Of a stretch of DNA of 44,461 nt, positions 37,121 through 44,461 are shown piece after piece. The DNA lies in NCBI GenBank assembly GCA_000435755.1, contig FR889109.1:2655-47115 (forward strand), read 5' to 3'. The notes under the pieces are model-generated. The model had not been told where the DNA came from, made no database searches, and saw only the letters and a list, made by a program, of their open reading frames with translations. Source of the DNA: Clostridium sp. CAG:508. Lineage in GTDB: Bacteria; Bacillota; Clostridia; TANB77; CAG-508. Made by a program: the position numbers and the translations under genes. The number at the start of each line of letters is the position of its first letter. Position 1 is the stretch's first letter.

Positions 37121-38338
37121 ATGAAATTATTTAAAAAAATTATAATAATTACTTTTCTATTAATAATATATGCTTATGTTTGCAATATAAGTTTATTACC
37201 TAGTAATTATATAATAATGCAAGGTGAAAATCTTCGTTTATATACGTTACTAGGAATAAGACTCATAGAAGAAAGCAGTTATCAGACATTACAAACTTCA
37301 AGTACACTAGAACAGAAAAAAATAAATAAAATAGGAAAAGTAAGTTTTAGATTAAATTTATTTAACTTAATACCATTAAAAAACATAGATGTTAATGTTA
37401 TACCTAAAACTACAGTTGTACCAATGGGAAATGCTATAGGGATGAAGTTATATACAGCAGGGGTATTAGTAGTTGGAATGTCTGAGATAGAAGGAAAGAA
37501 ACCATATGAAAATTCGGGCATAAAAGAGGGAGACAGAATTATACAAATAAACCAAAATCAAATAGATAATACAGATGATTTGATGAAGGCTGTAAATAAA
37601 AGTGATGGAAATAATATTTATATAAAATATGTTAGAGATGAAAAAACTATTACAACCAGTATAAAGCCGTTAAAAAATAGTAGCAATGAATATAAAATTG
37701 GCTTATGGGTTAGAGATGCAGCTGCAGGAGTTGGAACACTTACTTTTTATGAGCCATCTTCAGGAATGTTTGCTACATTAGGACATGGAATTATGGATAT
37801 TGATACTGCAGAATTAATAAAAATAGCAAATGGAGAATTAGTAACAACTAATATTCTGAGTATTAATAAAGGAACTAAAGGAAATCCAGGAGAAATACGA
37901 GGTACAATTGAAGCAGGACATACTATTGGAAGTATTTCGAAAAATACTAAATTTGGAGTTTTTGGAACAATAAATAAAACACCATATCTTAACACATCAA
38001 ATACAAATGAGGTGCAAGTGGCATTAAGAGAAGAAATAAAAACAGGTAAAGCACTAATTATTTGTGAATTAGAAAATGGTAAAAAAGAATATTATGATAT
38101 AGAAATTCAAAGAATTTTTATAAGTAACAATAAAGATAACAAAAGCATGTTAATAAAAGTCACGGATAAGAAACTATTAGAAAAAACGGGAGGGATAATT
38201 CAAGGAATGAGCGGAGCGCCAATAATACAAAATGGAAAATTTGTGGGAGCAGTTACACATGTTCTAGTGAATGATCCGACCATTGGATATGGAGTTTTTG
38301 CGGATATAATGTTAAAACAGATGAAAGAAGTAGAATAA
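37121..38338 (+). CDS. spoIVB: SpoIVB-type serine peptidase (S55) with PDZ domain
   Basis: 405 residues. In spore formers SpoIVB is secreted from the forespore into the intermembrane space, where it cleaves SpoIVFA and triggers sigma-K activation. Visible: N-terminal membrane/signal segment (about 5-22), a PDZ domain (about 115-185, GIKEGDRIIQINQNQIDNTD), and the S55 catalytic core with GMFATLGHGIMD (catalytic His) and GGIIQGMSGAPIIQNGKFVG (catalytic Ser). This is a sign of endospore formation, although remnants occur in non-sporulating Clostridia. It follows the pilus operon by 52 bases. Confidence 0.92.
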   Translation: MKLFKKIIIITFLLIIYAYVCNISLLPSNYIIMQGENLRLYTLLGIRLIEESSYQTLQTSSTLEQKKINKIGKVSFRLNLFNLIPLKNIDVNVIPKTTVVPMGNAIGMKLYTAGVLVVGMSEIEGKKPYENSGIKEGDRIIQINQNQIDNTDDLMKAVNKSDGNNIYIKYVRDEKTITTSIKPLKNSSNEYKIGLWVRDAAAGVGTLTFYEPSSGMFATLGHGIMDIDTAELIKIANGELVTTNILSINKGTKGNPGEIRGTIEAGHTIGSISKNTKFGVFGTINKTPYLNTSNTNEVQVALREEIKTGKALIICELENGKKEYYDIEIQRIFISNNKDNKSMLIKVTDKKLLEKTGGIIQGMSGAPIIQNGKFVGAVTHVLVNDPTIGYGVFADIMLKQMKEVE

Positions 38339-38355
38339 AGTGTGAGGTAGAAAAA

Positions 38356-39501
38356 ATGAAAAATGCAAAAGGGAATATTTTAATAACTGGAATAATTATT
38401 ATACTTATAGTTCTTATACTAGGTGGAGTAAGCTTTGGAATATATAAGTTTTTTAGTATGAGCAAACAGGTAGTAAACAGTAAGGAATTTGAAAATACAT
38501 TTGAAACAGGTAATAGCGAGATATCTGCTAATGAGACAACAAATAACAATCAAAATGATTTGAATGTCAACGATGTAGGACCAATAATACAAGAACCAAA
38601 TAATAATGCGATACCATCAGAAACTATTGCAGCAAGATATTACTATAGTCAATTAGATTCATATGGAAAGATGATATATGACAAGTTAAAACAAAATAAA
38701 GAACAACTAATAACAGGCACATATGTATTTGAATTTGGAACGAGCTTTAATACCCTTTTGAATACTGAAAAGGGAGACAAAACATTATATACAGCTTTTC
38801 AGTCTGCTTGGAATGCATTTTCATATGATGAATGTGACTTATTTTATATTGATATAAAAAAGATGAACTTAATAAACGAGACAAGAACTCTAGGAGGTAT
38901 TACAACATATTATATTTCAATTGGACCAGGAGATAATAAAAACTATTTGCAAGATAATTTTCAAACGAGAGAAAGCATAGAAAAAGCACAAAACTATATA
39001 AATAATATTATAAAGAATATAATAAAGCAAACTCAAAATGACAATAGAGTAAACAAAATTAAAAAAGTACATGATTGGCTAATAGATGCTATAGAGTATG
39101 ATACCTCTGGAACAAATGCAAATAAGTATAATATATATGGAGCAATGCATGATAGAAAAGCTGTATGTGAAGGCTATGCAAGAAGCTTTAAATATATAAT
39201 GGAAAAAGTAGGAGTTCCATGTGTACTAGTGCCAGGAACTGCAGAAAATTCACAAGGTAAAATAGAGGCGCATGCTTGGAATTATGTGCAAATCGATGAT
39301 AAATGGTATGCGGTTGATGTTACTTGGGATGACCCAGTAATAACAGGAGGAGAAACCATAACAGATAATGAAAAATACAAATTTTTCTTAAAAGGATCCG
39401 AAGAATTCTTTAAAGACCATACACCAAGTGGAGAAATTTCAGAAAATAGTATGATCTTTACATTACCAACACTTTCAATAACAAATTATGAAAATTATTA
39501 G
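38356..39501 (+). CDS. Membrane-anchored transglutaminase-like protein
   Basis: 381 residues. One N-terminal membrane helix (about residues 8-28), a low-complexity asparagine-rich linker (about 45-85), then a transglutaminase/protease-like fold with the triad residues in AVCEGYARSFKYIME (Cys), EAHAWNYVQIDDKWYAVDVT (His and Asp). In Gram-positives such extracellular domains process or cross-link wall proteins. GAGGT lies 10 bases before the ATG, and it is 17 bases behind spoIVB, so both are cotranscribed. Convergent with murC across a shared terminator. Confidence 0.85.
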   Translation: MKNAKGNILITGIIIILIVLILGGVSFGIYKFFSMSKQVVNSKEFENTFETGNSEISANETTNNNQNDLNVNDVGPIIQEPNNNAIPSETIAARYYYSQLDSYGKMIYDKLKQNKEQLITGTYVFEFGTSFNTLLNTEKGDKTLYTAFQSAWNAFSYDECDLFYIDIKKMNLINETRTLGGITTYYISIGPGDNKNYLQDNFQTRESIEKAQNYINNIIKNIIKQTQNDNRVNKIKKVHDWLIDAIEYDTSGTNANKYNIYGAMHDRKAVCEGYARSFKYIMEKVGVPCVLVPGTAENSQGKIEAHAWNYVQIDDKWYAVDVTWDDPVITGGETITDNEKYKFFLKGSEEFFKDHTPSGEISENSMIFTLPTLSITNYENY

Positions 39502-39503
39502 AC

Positions 39504-39540
39504 AAAAAAATGAAGTAAATTAAAATTACTTCATTTTTCA
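39504..39540. terminator. Bidirectional terminator between the transglutaminase gene and murC
   Basis: AAAAATGAAGTAA (39506-39518) pairs with TTACTTCATTTTT (39526-39538) around a short AT loop; A-run before and T-run after make it usable from both strands. Confidence 0.88.
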
Positions 39541-39541
39541 T

Positions 39542-40927
39542 TTATTTAACTAATAATGGTCCAATATTTGTAACTGTACCAGCACCAAGTGTAAGTACAA
39601 TATCATTCTTTATAGTATGCTCTTTTAAATACTTTGCAATTTCATTAAAATCAGAAATATAAAGAGCTTTTTTATTATAAGTGTTTTGAAGTTTATCAAC
39701 TAAGTCTTGAGAAGAAACACCATAAATGTTATCCTCTCTAGCCGCATATATATCAGTAATAATAATATTATCAAAATCAAGTAAAGCCTTGGCAAAATCA
39801 TCTAATAAAGTTTTAGTTCTACTATATGTATGTGGTTGAAATACTACCCAAGATTGTCTATGTTCTTTTTGATTTACAGCATGAGCAGTTGCCATAATTT
39901 CAGTAGGGTGATGACCATAATCGTCGTACACAGCCACTCCTTGATTAAAACTACCAACATATTCAAACCTTCTATGAGCACCAGTATATTTAGCCAAAGC
40001 ATTTTTTATATCCTCTTTAGATATTCCATATTCATGGCAAACAGCAATACATGCTAAAGCATTTAAAACATTGTGCATTCCAGGAACAGATAATTTGATA
40101 GTTTTATAAAAAGTATTATTATAATAAACATCAAAACTTGGAAAACCATCTTTATCAGCAGAAATATTTCTAGCTATAAAATTAGCATTTTCATTTTCAA
40201 GAGCAAAAGTTACTATTTTAGCTTTAGAATCTTTAACAATTTTTCTACAATTAGAATCATCACCATTTATTACTAATAAGCCATCTTCAGGAAGTAGTTT
40301 AATATAATTATCAAAAGATTTAACTATATTATCTAAAGTTTTAAAATAATCTAGATGATCATTATCAATATTTAAAATAACCTCTGTTCTAGGGAATAAC
40401 TTTAAGTAACTTTCTACATATTCACAGGCTTCAATAATAAAATATTCACTATTACCAACTCTGTAATTTCCATTAAGTTGTTTTAAAAATGCGCCAACTT
40501 GAATAGATGGGTCTTTGTGTGATTCCAAGAAACACACAGAAATCATTGAAGTAGTAGTGGTTTTTCCATGAGTACCAGAAACACAAATGCTGTTATTAAA
40601 TGCTCTAGTGATTTTTCCTAAGAATGTTCCTCTTTCAATTGTAGGTATATTTAGTTCATGAGCTTTTACAAGTTCAATATCATCTTTTCTTATAGCAGCA
40701 CTATAAACTACTACGTCGGCTTTAGCCAAATTCTCTAAATCATGACCAATAGTTACATGAATACCATTTTCAATTAGCTTTTCAGTAGTTTCAGATGAGG
40801 TAGAATCAGAACCTGTCACATGGAATCCCCAAAATTTTAAAATTTCAGCAATCCCGCTCATGCTAATTCCACCTATACCAATCATATGTACATTTTTATA
40901 TTTTCTTAATTCATCTATATTTGCCAA
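39542..40927 (-). CDS. murC: UDP-N-acetylmuramate-L-alanine ligase MurC
   Basis: 461 residues. Adds L-alanine to UDP-MurNAc in peptidoglycan synthesis. Visible: MIGIGGISMSGIAEILK (N-terminal Rossmann domain), VSGTHGKTTTTSMI (ATP-binding P-loop), NIDNDHLDYF, LNALACIAVC and YDDYGHHPTEI. TTG start with GGGGAG about 9 bases upstream; no ATG alternative lies nearby. Only housekeeping gene here on the minus strand. Its promoter region is shared with the divergent spoVG unit. Confidence 0.96.
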   Translation of the reverse strand: MANIDELRKYKNVHMIGIGGISMSGIAEILKFWGFHVTGSDSTSSETTEKLIENGIHVTIGHDLENLAKADVVVYSAAIRKDDIELVKAHELNIPTIERGTFLGKITRAFNNSICVSGTHGKTTTTSMISVCFLESHKDPSIQVGAFLKQLNGNYRVGNSEYFIIEACEYVESYLKLFPRTEVILNIDNDHLDYFKTLDNIVKSFDNYIKLLPEDGLLVINGDDSNCRKIVKDSKAKIVTFALENENANFIARNISADKDGFPSFDVYYNNTFYKTIKLSVPGMHNVLNALACIAVCHEYGISKEDIKNALAKYTGAHRRFEYVGSFNQGVAVYDDYGHHPTEIMATAHAVNQKEHRQSWVVFQPHTYSRTKTLLDDFAKALLDFDNIIITDIYAAREDNIYGVSSQDLVDKLQNTYNKKALYISDFNEIAKYLKEHTIKNDIVLTLGAGTVTNIGPLLVK

Positions 40928-40958
40928 AAAAATACACTCCCCTTAAGTTTATATAAAA

Positions 40959-40975
40959 TCTTCTATTATAGAAGA
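40959..40975 (-). promoter_or_regulatory. Perfect inverted repeat over the murC promoter
   Basis: TCTTCTA (40959-40965) and TAGAAGA (40969-40975) around TTA. On the minus strand the centre contains TATAAT-like sequence about 40 bases before the murC start, so a repressor could occupy the -10 element. It may also be a 5' RNA hairpin. Confidence 0.4.
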
Positions 40976-40988
40976 CATTTTAATCAAC

Positions 40989-41018
40989 AAAGGTATTATA
41001 TACTTTATATTAGAATTT
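40989..41018 (+). promoter_or_regulatory. Candidate sigma-H-type promoter for spoVG
   Basis: AAAGGTATT (40989-40997) and GAATTT (41013-41018) have the spacing of the sigma-H consensus (AGGA, then GAAT 22 bases later), each with one mismatch. spoVG is a classical sigma-H gene in Bacillus subtilis. A sigma-A-like TATAAT at 41065-41070 is an alternative. Confidence 0.35.
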
Positions 41019-41213
41019 TTCAATATTTTTCTTAAATATATTAGTAAAATAATATATGATACAATATAATATTCATAGTTTAAAAAACTGTGAAAAAAAT
41101 AAATAAAAAATTATATAAAATTTGTAAAATAAAGAAGGAAAAACAAAAAAGATGGCGAATAATATAAATGTACATAAGAAATGTATAAAAAAACTTGAAA
41201 GGTGGTACTTAAA

Positions 41214-41486
41214 ATGCAAATTACAGATGTACGTTTAAGAAAAGTAAATTCAGAAAACAGAATGAAAGCTGTTGCTTCTGTAACATTCGATAACGAATTC
41301 GTTATTCATGATATCAAAGTTATCGAAAGCCAAAATGGATTATTCATTGCTATGCCAAGCAGAAAAACTCCAAACGGAGAATTCAAGGATATAGCTCATC
41401 CAATCAATGCTGAAACAAGAGAGAAAATTCAAAAAGCTATATTAGAAGCTTATGAAGCTCCAGAAACTGAAGAATCAGCAGAATAA
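41214..41486 (+). CDS. spoVG: SpoVG, RNA-binding regulator of septation and cell envelope
   Basis: 90 residues from ATG 41214, preferred over an upstream GTG-initiated frame because AAAGGTGG lies 8 bases before it and family members begin MQITDVRLR. The signature SVTFDNEFVIHDIKVI and LFIAMPSRKTPNGEFKDIAHPI are intact. SpoVG binds RNA and DNA, affecting sporulation, capsule and virulence genes in various Firmicutes. Acidic C-terminal tail. A long AT-rich leader (about 150-200 bases) precedes it. Terminator directly after. Confidence 0.95.
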   Translation: MQITDVRLRKVNSENRMKAVASVTFDNEFVIHDIKVIESQNGLFIAMPSRKTPNGEFKDIAHPINAETREKIQKAILEAYEAPETEESAE

Positions 41487-41496
41487 TAATAAAAGT

Positions 41497-41533
41497 AAAA
41501 AAAGAAATACTTTTTTCAAAGTATTTCTTTTTT
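41497..41533. terminator. Terminator after spoVG, shared with the convergent minus-strand gene
   Basis: AAAAAAGAAATAC pairs with GTATTTCTTTTTT around a 10-base loop. The A-run and T-run allow function in both directions. Confidence 0.85.
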
Positions 41534-41541
41534 CTGCTTAT

Positions 41542-41934
41542 TTAAGCATTGAGATTTGGAATTGAGGTGAGTTCGAAAAAATTTTCGACTCGCGTGGCGA
41601 CTTCTTGAGAAGGCGGACAGAATGTGAACTTCAAGCTGGTAGGCTTAATAAGCTCAAACTTGATCTCACAATAGTGAGAACTAGCCATGTTAAACTGAGA
41701 AGCGAAACTGCTAATGTGTGCTCCAGTAGGAGCAACAACATTAAAACTAATTTTCAATTCTTCAGCCAGCAACTGTATCTTTCCAATCACGCGCTGGCCA
41801 TCGTCAGATGGCGCAAGCTCAAGAACTGTCATCTGCATACCGTTTCCGGCAGCTGATAGGCTATTTAACATAGCCAAAATTTCTTCCGTCCGCGAAGAAA
41901 TCTTTACCAACTCAATTTTTGTTGAAAGAATCAT
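41542..41934 (-). CDS. Compositionally foreign small protein, unknown function
   Basis: 130 residues from ATG 41934, with GAGGTG 8 bases upstream; a TTG 15 bases further is less likely. No membrane segment, signal peptide or known motif. The DNA is visibly less AT-rich than the neighbours and uses codons (CCG, GCG, CGC, CGG, GTC, GCC, ACG) that native genes of the window rarely use. Codon 15 is an in-frame CGG (41890-41892) read as arginine without a frame break, unlike the four native CGG sites. It has its own promoter and a putative operator. Together this suggests recent transfer. Function unknown; whether it is translated is uncertain if CGG is not decoded here. Confidence 0.6.
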   Translation of the reverse strand: MILSTKIELVKISSRTEEILAMLNSLSAAGNGMQMTVLELAPSDDGQRVIGKIQLLAEELKISFNVVAPTGAHISSFASQFNMASSHYCEIKFELIKPTSLKFTFCPPSQEVATRVENFFELTSIPNLNA

Positions 41935-41961
41935 AAAAGCACACCTCAAAATAAATTTATT

Positions 41962-42013
41962 CTGGTATATTACCAGTTAACAATATTATACCACATATTT
42001 TCAATTATGTAAA
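41962..42013 (-). promoter_or_regulatory. Promoter and operator-like palindrome of the foreign gene
   Basis: On the minus strand TTTACA (42013-42008) and TATAAT (41990-41985) are spaced by 17 bases. Eight bases after the -10 is a perfect palindrome CTGGTA-TAT-TACCAG (41962-41976), placed like a repressor operator at the transcription start. It could also be a 5' mRNA hairpin. Confidence 0.55.
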
Positions 42014-42091
42014 ATAGGCGCCTTTGAAGACGGGGCAAAAAGCACCTTTTTAAATAATAATATAAAAAATGAAAAAAATTCCAAATAACAG

Positions 42092-42120
42092 TTGACTTTA
42101 GGCACAATACATTGTATAAT
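42092..42120 (+). promoter_or_regulatory. Strong promoter of the rpsJ ribosomal operon
   Basis: TTGACT (42092-42097) and TATAAT (42115-42120) with 17-base spacing, about 257 bases before rpsJ. The gap 42014-42091 between the divergent units shows nothing else recognisable. Confidence 0.88.
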
Positions 42121-42195
42121 AATAAAGCATGTATTTAGCGATGAAGTAAGATGTGGCTACAAATGTATAGCGATATATGTTTGGAGGGAACTCTT

Positions 42196-42216
42196 ATGGA
42201 GTATGTTATGGCTTAG
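42196..42216 (+). CDS. Six-codon leader ORF in the rpsJ leader
   Basis: ATG GAG TAT GTT ATG GCT TAG reads MEYVMA. A strong GGAGGG lies 7 bases upstream, so it should be translated. It begins about 75 bases after the promoter and ends just before a hairpin-rich segment and the terminator at 42252. Leader ORFs in this position often couple ribosome progress to attenuation; that role here is inference. Confidence 0.45.
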   Translation: MEYVMA

Positions 42217-42251
42217 ACCAGGCGGTAAGTTAAGAACAAATAAGCACTTAT

Positions 42252-42284
42252 CCCAAGATTTTATCATGCAAACTTGGGTTTTTA
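42252..42284 (+). terminator. Attenuator-like intrinsic terminator in the rpsJ leader
   Basis: CCCAAG (42252-42257) pairs with CTTGGG (42273-42278), followed by TTTTTAT. It lies inside the 257-base untranslated leader, roughly 95 bases before rpsJ. A second short hairpin GGAC-GCGAAAA-GTCC follows near 42338. Regulation of the operon by an autogenous ribosomal protein is plausible. Confidence 0.6.
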
Positions 42285-42377
42285 TATGTTTAATAAAAGA
42301 AACACTAGGGTGCGTTATAACTTCCGACCAAAAAAGGACGCGAAAAGTCCTAAAAATTTAGAAGGAGGGAATTTTAA

Positions 42378-42710
42378 ATGGCAACAAAGAAGGAAAATGC
42401 AGTAACAAGTGAAAAAATCAGAATAAGATTAAAAGCTTATGATCATGTTGTTTTAGAACAGTCTGCTGAAAAAATAGTAGATACTGCTAAAAAAACAGGA
42501 GCTAAAGTTTCAGGTCCTATTCCACTACCAACAGAAAAGGAGATTGTTACAATCTTACGTTCTCCACACAAACACAAAGATTCAAGAGAACAATTTGAAA
42601 TGAGAACACATAAAAGAGTAATTGACATTCTTTACCCAACACAAAAAACAGTTGATAGCTTAATGAAAATTGATTTACCAGCTGGTGTTGATATAGAAAT
42701 CAAATTATAA
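42378..42710 (+). CDS. rpsJ: 30S ribosomal protein S10
   Basis: 110 residues. After an 11-residue N-terminal extension the protein has the S10 core: IRIRLKAYDHVVLEQSAEKI, SGPIPLPTEKEIVTILRSPH, REQFEMRTHKRVIDI and the closing LPAGVDIEIKL. S10 is in the head of the small subunit and also acts with NusB in antitermination. First gene of the classical S10 operon. GGAGGG before the ATG. Confidence 0.98.
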   Translation: MATKKENAVTSEKIRIRLKAYDHVVLEQSAEKIVDTAKKTGAKVSGPIPLPTEKEIVTILRSPHKHKDSREQFEMRTHKRVIDILYPTQKTVDSLMKIDLPAGVDIEIKL

Positions 42711-42790
42711 TTACAAATTAAAAGACTATAAAAACCAAGCTAATAATAAAATACAGTATATTAGCCAATAGTTAGGAGGAACATTTTAAA

Positions 42791-43423
42791 ATGAATAAAG
42801 GATTAATAGGAAAAAAATTAGGAATGACTCAAATATTTGATGAACAAGGAAAAGTTATTCCAGTTACAGTTATTGAAGCAGGTCCATGTGTAGTAGCACA
42901 AGTTAAAACAGTAGAAACTGATGGATACAATGCTATACAATTAGGATTTGGAGATGTAAAAGAAAGCAAAATAAACAAACCAGAAAAAGGTCATTTTGCA
43001 AAATCAAAATTAACACCTAAAAAACATTTAAGAGAATTTAGATTAGATTCTGTAGAAAACATAAATGTAGGTGATGAATTAAAAGCTGACACATTTACAG
43101 CAGGAGATCAATTAGATATCCAAGGAACATCAAAAGGAAAAGGATTCCAAGGCGTTATCAAACGTCATGGCCAATCAAGAGGACCAATGGGACATGGTTC
43201 TATGTATCACAGAAGACCAGGTTCAATGGGACCAACATCTACACCAGGTAGAGTATTTAAAGGCAAAAAATTGCCAGGTCATATGGGAAGCCAAACTATT
43301 ACAATTCAAAACTTAGAAGTTGTAAGAGTAGATTTAGATAAAAATGTTATTTTAGTAAAAGGTAGTGTACCAGGAGCTAAAGGTGCAATATTAAAACTAA
43401 AAACAAGTGTAAAAAGTAAATAA
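42791..43423 (+). CDS. rplC: 50S ribosomal protein L3
   Basis: 210 residues. KGLIGKKLGMTQIFDE at the start, the GTSKGKGFQGVIKRHGQSRG loop that reaches toward the peptidyl transferase centre, and GHMGSQTITIQNLEVVRVD are intact. GGAGG before the ATG; cotranscribed with rpsJ (80-base gap) and rplD. Confidence 0.98.
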   Translation: MNKGLIGKKLGMTQIFDEQGKVIPVTVIEAGPCVVAQVKTVETDGYNAIQLGFGDVKESKINKPEKGHFAKSKLTPKKHLREFRLDSVENINVGDELKADTFTAGDQLDIQGTSKGKGFQGVIKRHGQSRGPMGHGSMYHRRPGSMGPTSTPGRVFKGKKLPGHMGSQTITIQNLEVVRVDLDKNVILVKGSVPGAKGAILKLKTSVKSK

Positions 43424-43437
43424 GGAGGGAAATACAA

Positions 43438-44061
43438 ATGCCTAAGATAGACGTATATGATATAGAAGGTAAAAAAGTTAAGACAATAGAACTTAAAGAA
43501 GAAGTATTTGGCATTGAACCAAATGAAGCAGTAGTACATAGTGTTCTAGTTAATTACCTAGCTAATCAAAGACAAGGTACACAAAGTACTAAAACAAGAG
43601 CAGAAGTATCTGGTGGTGGTAGAAAACCATGGAGACAAAAAGGTACAGGTAGAGCAAGACAAGGAAGCATTCGTGCACCACATTGGGTAGGTGGAGGAGT
43701 TGCTTTAGGTCCAAAACCACGTTCATACAATTATACAGTAAATAAAAAAGAAAAGAGATTAGCAATTAAATCAATGCTAAGCTCAAAAGTATTAGAAAAT
43801 GAATTAGTAGTTGTTGAAAACTTACCATTAAAAGAAATCAAAACTAAAGAAATGGCAAGAATTTTAAATAACTTAAAAGTAGAAGGTAAAGCAGTAATTC
43901 TTTTACCAGAAAAAGACGAAGTAGTTCAAAAATCAGCTAGAAACATTGAAGGAGTTAAAACATTACAAGTTGGAACAATCAATGTATATGATTTATTAAA
44001 ACACAAAAATCTTGTTGTAACAGAAGATACTGTTAAAAAATTAGAGGAGGTGTATGCATAA
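43438..44061 (+). CDS. rplD: 50S ribosomal protein L4
   Basis: 207 residues. The extended RNA-binding loop is clear: RAEVSGGGRKPWRQKGTGRA followed by RQGSIRAPHWVGGG. L4 lines the nascent chain tunnel and in some bacteria represses its own S10 operon through the leader RNA, making it the first candidate to act on the leader here. Overlaps rplW by one base (TAATG). Confidence 0.98.
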   Translation: MPKIDVYDIEGKKVKTIELKEEVFGIEPNEAVVHSVLVNYLANQRQGTQSTKTRAEVSGGGRKPWRQKGTGRARQGSIRAPHWVGGGVALGPKPRSYNYTVNKKEKRLAIKSMLSSKVLENELVVVENLPLKEIKTKEMARILNNLKVEGKAVILLPEKDEVVQKSARNIEGVKTLQVGTINVYDLLKHKNLVVTEDTVKKLEEVYA

Positions 44062-44408
44062 TGAGACCAGAAGATATTATCATAGCACCAGTAATCACAG
44101 AAAAAAGTAATGATGAACTACAAGCAGGAAAATACACATTTAGAGTAAATAAAAAAGCTACTAAAATAGATATTCGTAATGCAGTAGAAAAACTTTTTGA
44201 AGTAAAAGTTTTAAATGTTAACACAATGAGTGTTAAAGGAAAAGAAGTTAGAAGAGGAAAAACAACAGGAAAAACTTCTGACTGGAAAAAAGCAATAGTA
44301 ACTATTGATACAAACCCAGGAGATATTAAATATCTAGATAAAGGTGGAAAAGAAGTTAAAGTTTCTAAAAAATACAAAGACTCTATCGAACATTTTATGG
44401 GTGCTTAA
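44061..44408 (+). CDS. rplW: 50S ribosomal protein L23
   Basis: 115 residues. DIIIAPVITEKSNDELQAGK at the start and FRVNKKATKIDIRNAVEKLF, then VNTMSVKGKEVRRGK. L23 sits at the tunnel exit and docks trigger factor and SRP. It has a C-terminal extension of about 15 residues beyond the core. GGAGG lies within the end of rplD. Confidence 0.97.
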   Translation: MRPEDIIIAPVITEKSNDELQAGKYTFRVNKKATKIDIRNAVEKLFEVKVLNVNTMSVKGKEVRRGKTTGKTSDWKKAIVTIDTNPGDIKYLDKGGKEVKVSKKYKDSIEHFMGA

Positions 44409-44461
44409 AAATTATAAGCGGCGTCTAGCGTTGTTAACCTTCGTAAAAATTCCTTCAACAT
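44409..44461. other. Unexpected sequence after rplW
   Basis: rplB normally starts within a few dozen bases of rplW with a ribosome binding site. These 53 bases show no such site on the plus strand and look less AT-rich than the operon. On the minus strand a frame MLKEFLRRLTTLDAAYNF runs from the window edge to a TAA at about 44407, too short to judge. Confidence 0.3.

Noticed and set aside
41152..41238. 28-codon frame MANNINVHKKC overlapping the spoVG start
   Set aside because: Only a weak, distant AGAAGG precedes it, and it overlaps the certain spoVG start; possible leader ORF but not supportable.
42092..42361. 89-residue frame across the rpsJ leader
   Set aside because: It starts within the -35 hexamer and runs through the hairpins and terminator, with no ribosome binding site.
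1..44461. tRNA, rRNA, CRISPR arrays or insertion sequences
   Set aside because: No cloverleaf-like gene, direct-repeat array with spacers, transposase or terminal inverted repeats was recognised.

Overview
The window is AT-rich DNA from a low-GC Gram-positive bacterium, most likely an uncultured member of the Clostridia. The evidence is the gene content: sepF and divIVA, disA next to radA, cdaA, the sporulation-type genes spoIVB and spoVG, and an rpsJ-rplC-rplD-rplW ribosomal cluster. Most genes are on the + strand in tight operons with strong GGAGG-type ribosome binding sites. Only murC and one compositionally odd small gene are on the - strand. No tRNA, rRNA, CRISPR array or insertion sequence was recognised.

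Layout. 1-1239: the 3' part of a diversity-generating retroelement (DGR), with a reverse transcriptase cut by the window edge and an adenine/asparagine-rich template repeat directly behind it. 1240-22887: housekeeping genes (mutL, miaA, sepF, divIVA, rsmD, ftsK, a beta-CASP nuclease, a GH15 glycosidase, radA, disA, a membrane cyclophilin, glyA, cdaA, truA). 22995-37068: a Tad/Flp-like pilus or secretion locus with a SAF-domain protein, two degenerate MinD-like proteins, a TadA-type ATPase, one fused TadB/C-type platform protein, five or six pilin-like proteins and a large Ig-like-repeat surface protein. 37121-39501: spoIVB and an anchored transglutaminase-like protein. 39542-44461: murC, spoVG, a probably foreign small gene, then the rpsJ operon with a structured leader.

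Main discovery. Four unrelated genes (miaA, radA, the TadA-type ATPase and the Ig-like surface protein) each carry one extra base that breaks the frame by +1. At all four breaks the zero-frame codon is CGG. Skipping its C makes the ribosome read GGN (glycine) and restores the expected protein, including the glycine of the RadA zinc finger and the glycine before the lysine of the TadA Walker A motif. In a manual scan of every CGG trinucleotide in the genes, these four were the only in-frame CGG codons found in native genes. The only other one is in the foreign-looking minus-strand gene. This suggests that CGG is an unassigned or extremely rare codon in this organism and that ribosomes make a programmed or tolerated +1 shift at it. 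Sequencing error is the main alternative and should be excluded first.

Two further systems stand out. Three promoters (sepF, rsmD, pilus operon) share a tandem array of TTACA-like boxes spaced 11 bp apart at a fixed distance from the -35 hexamer, resembling PhoP/OmpR-family operators. The rpsJ leader carries a tiny leader ORF and an intrinsic terminator that could act as an attenuator.
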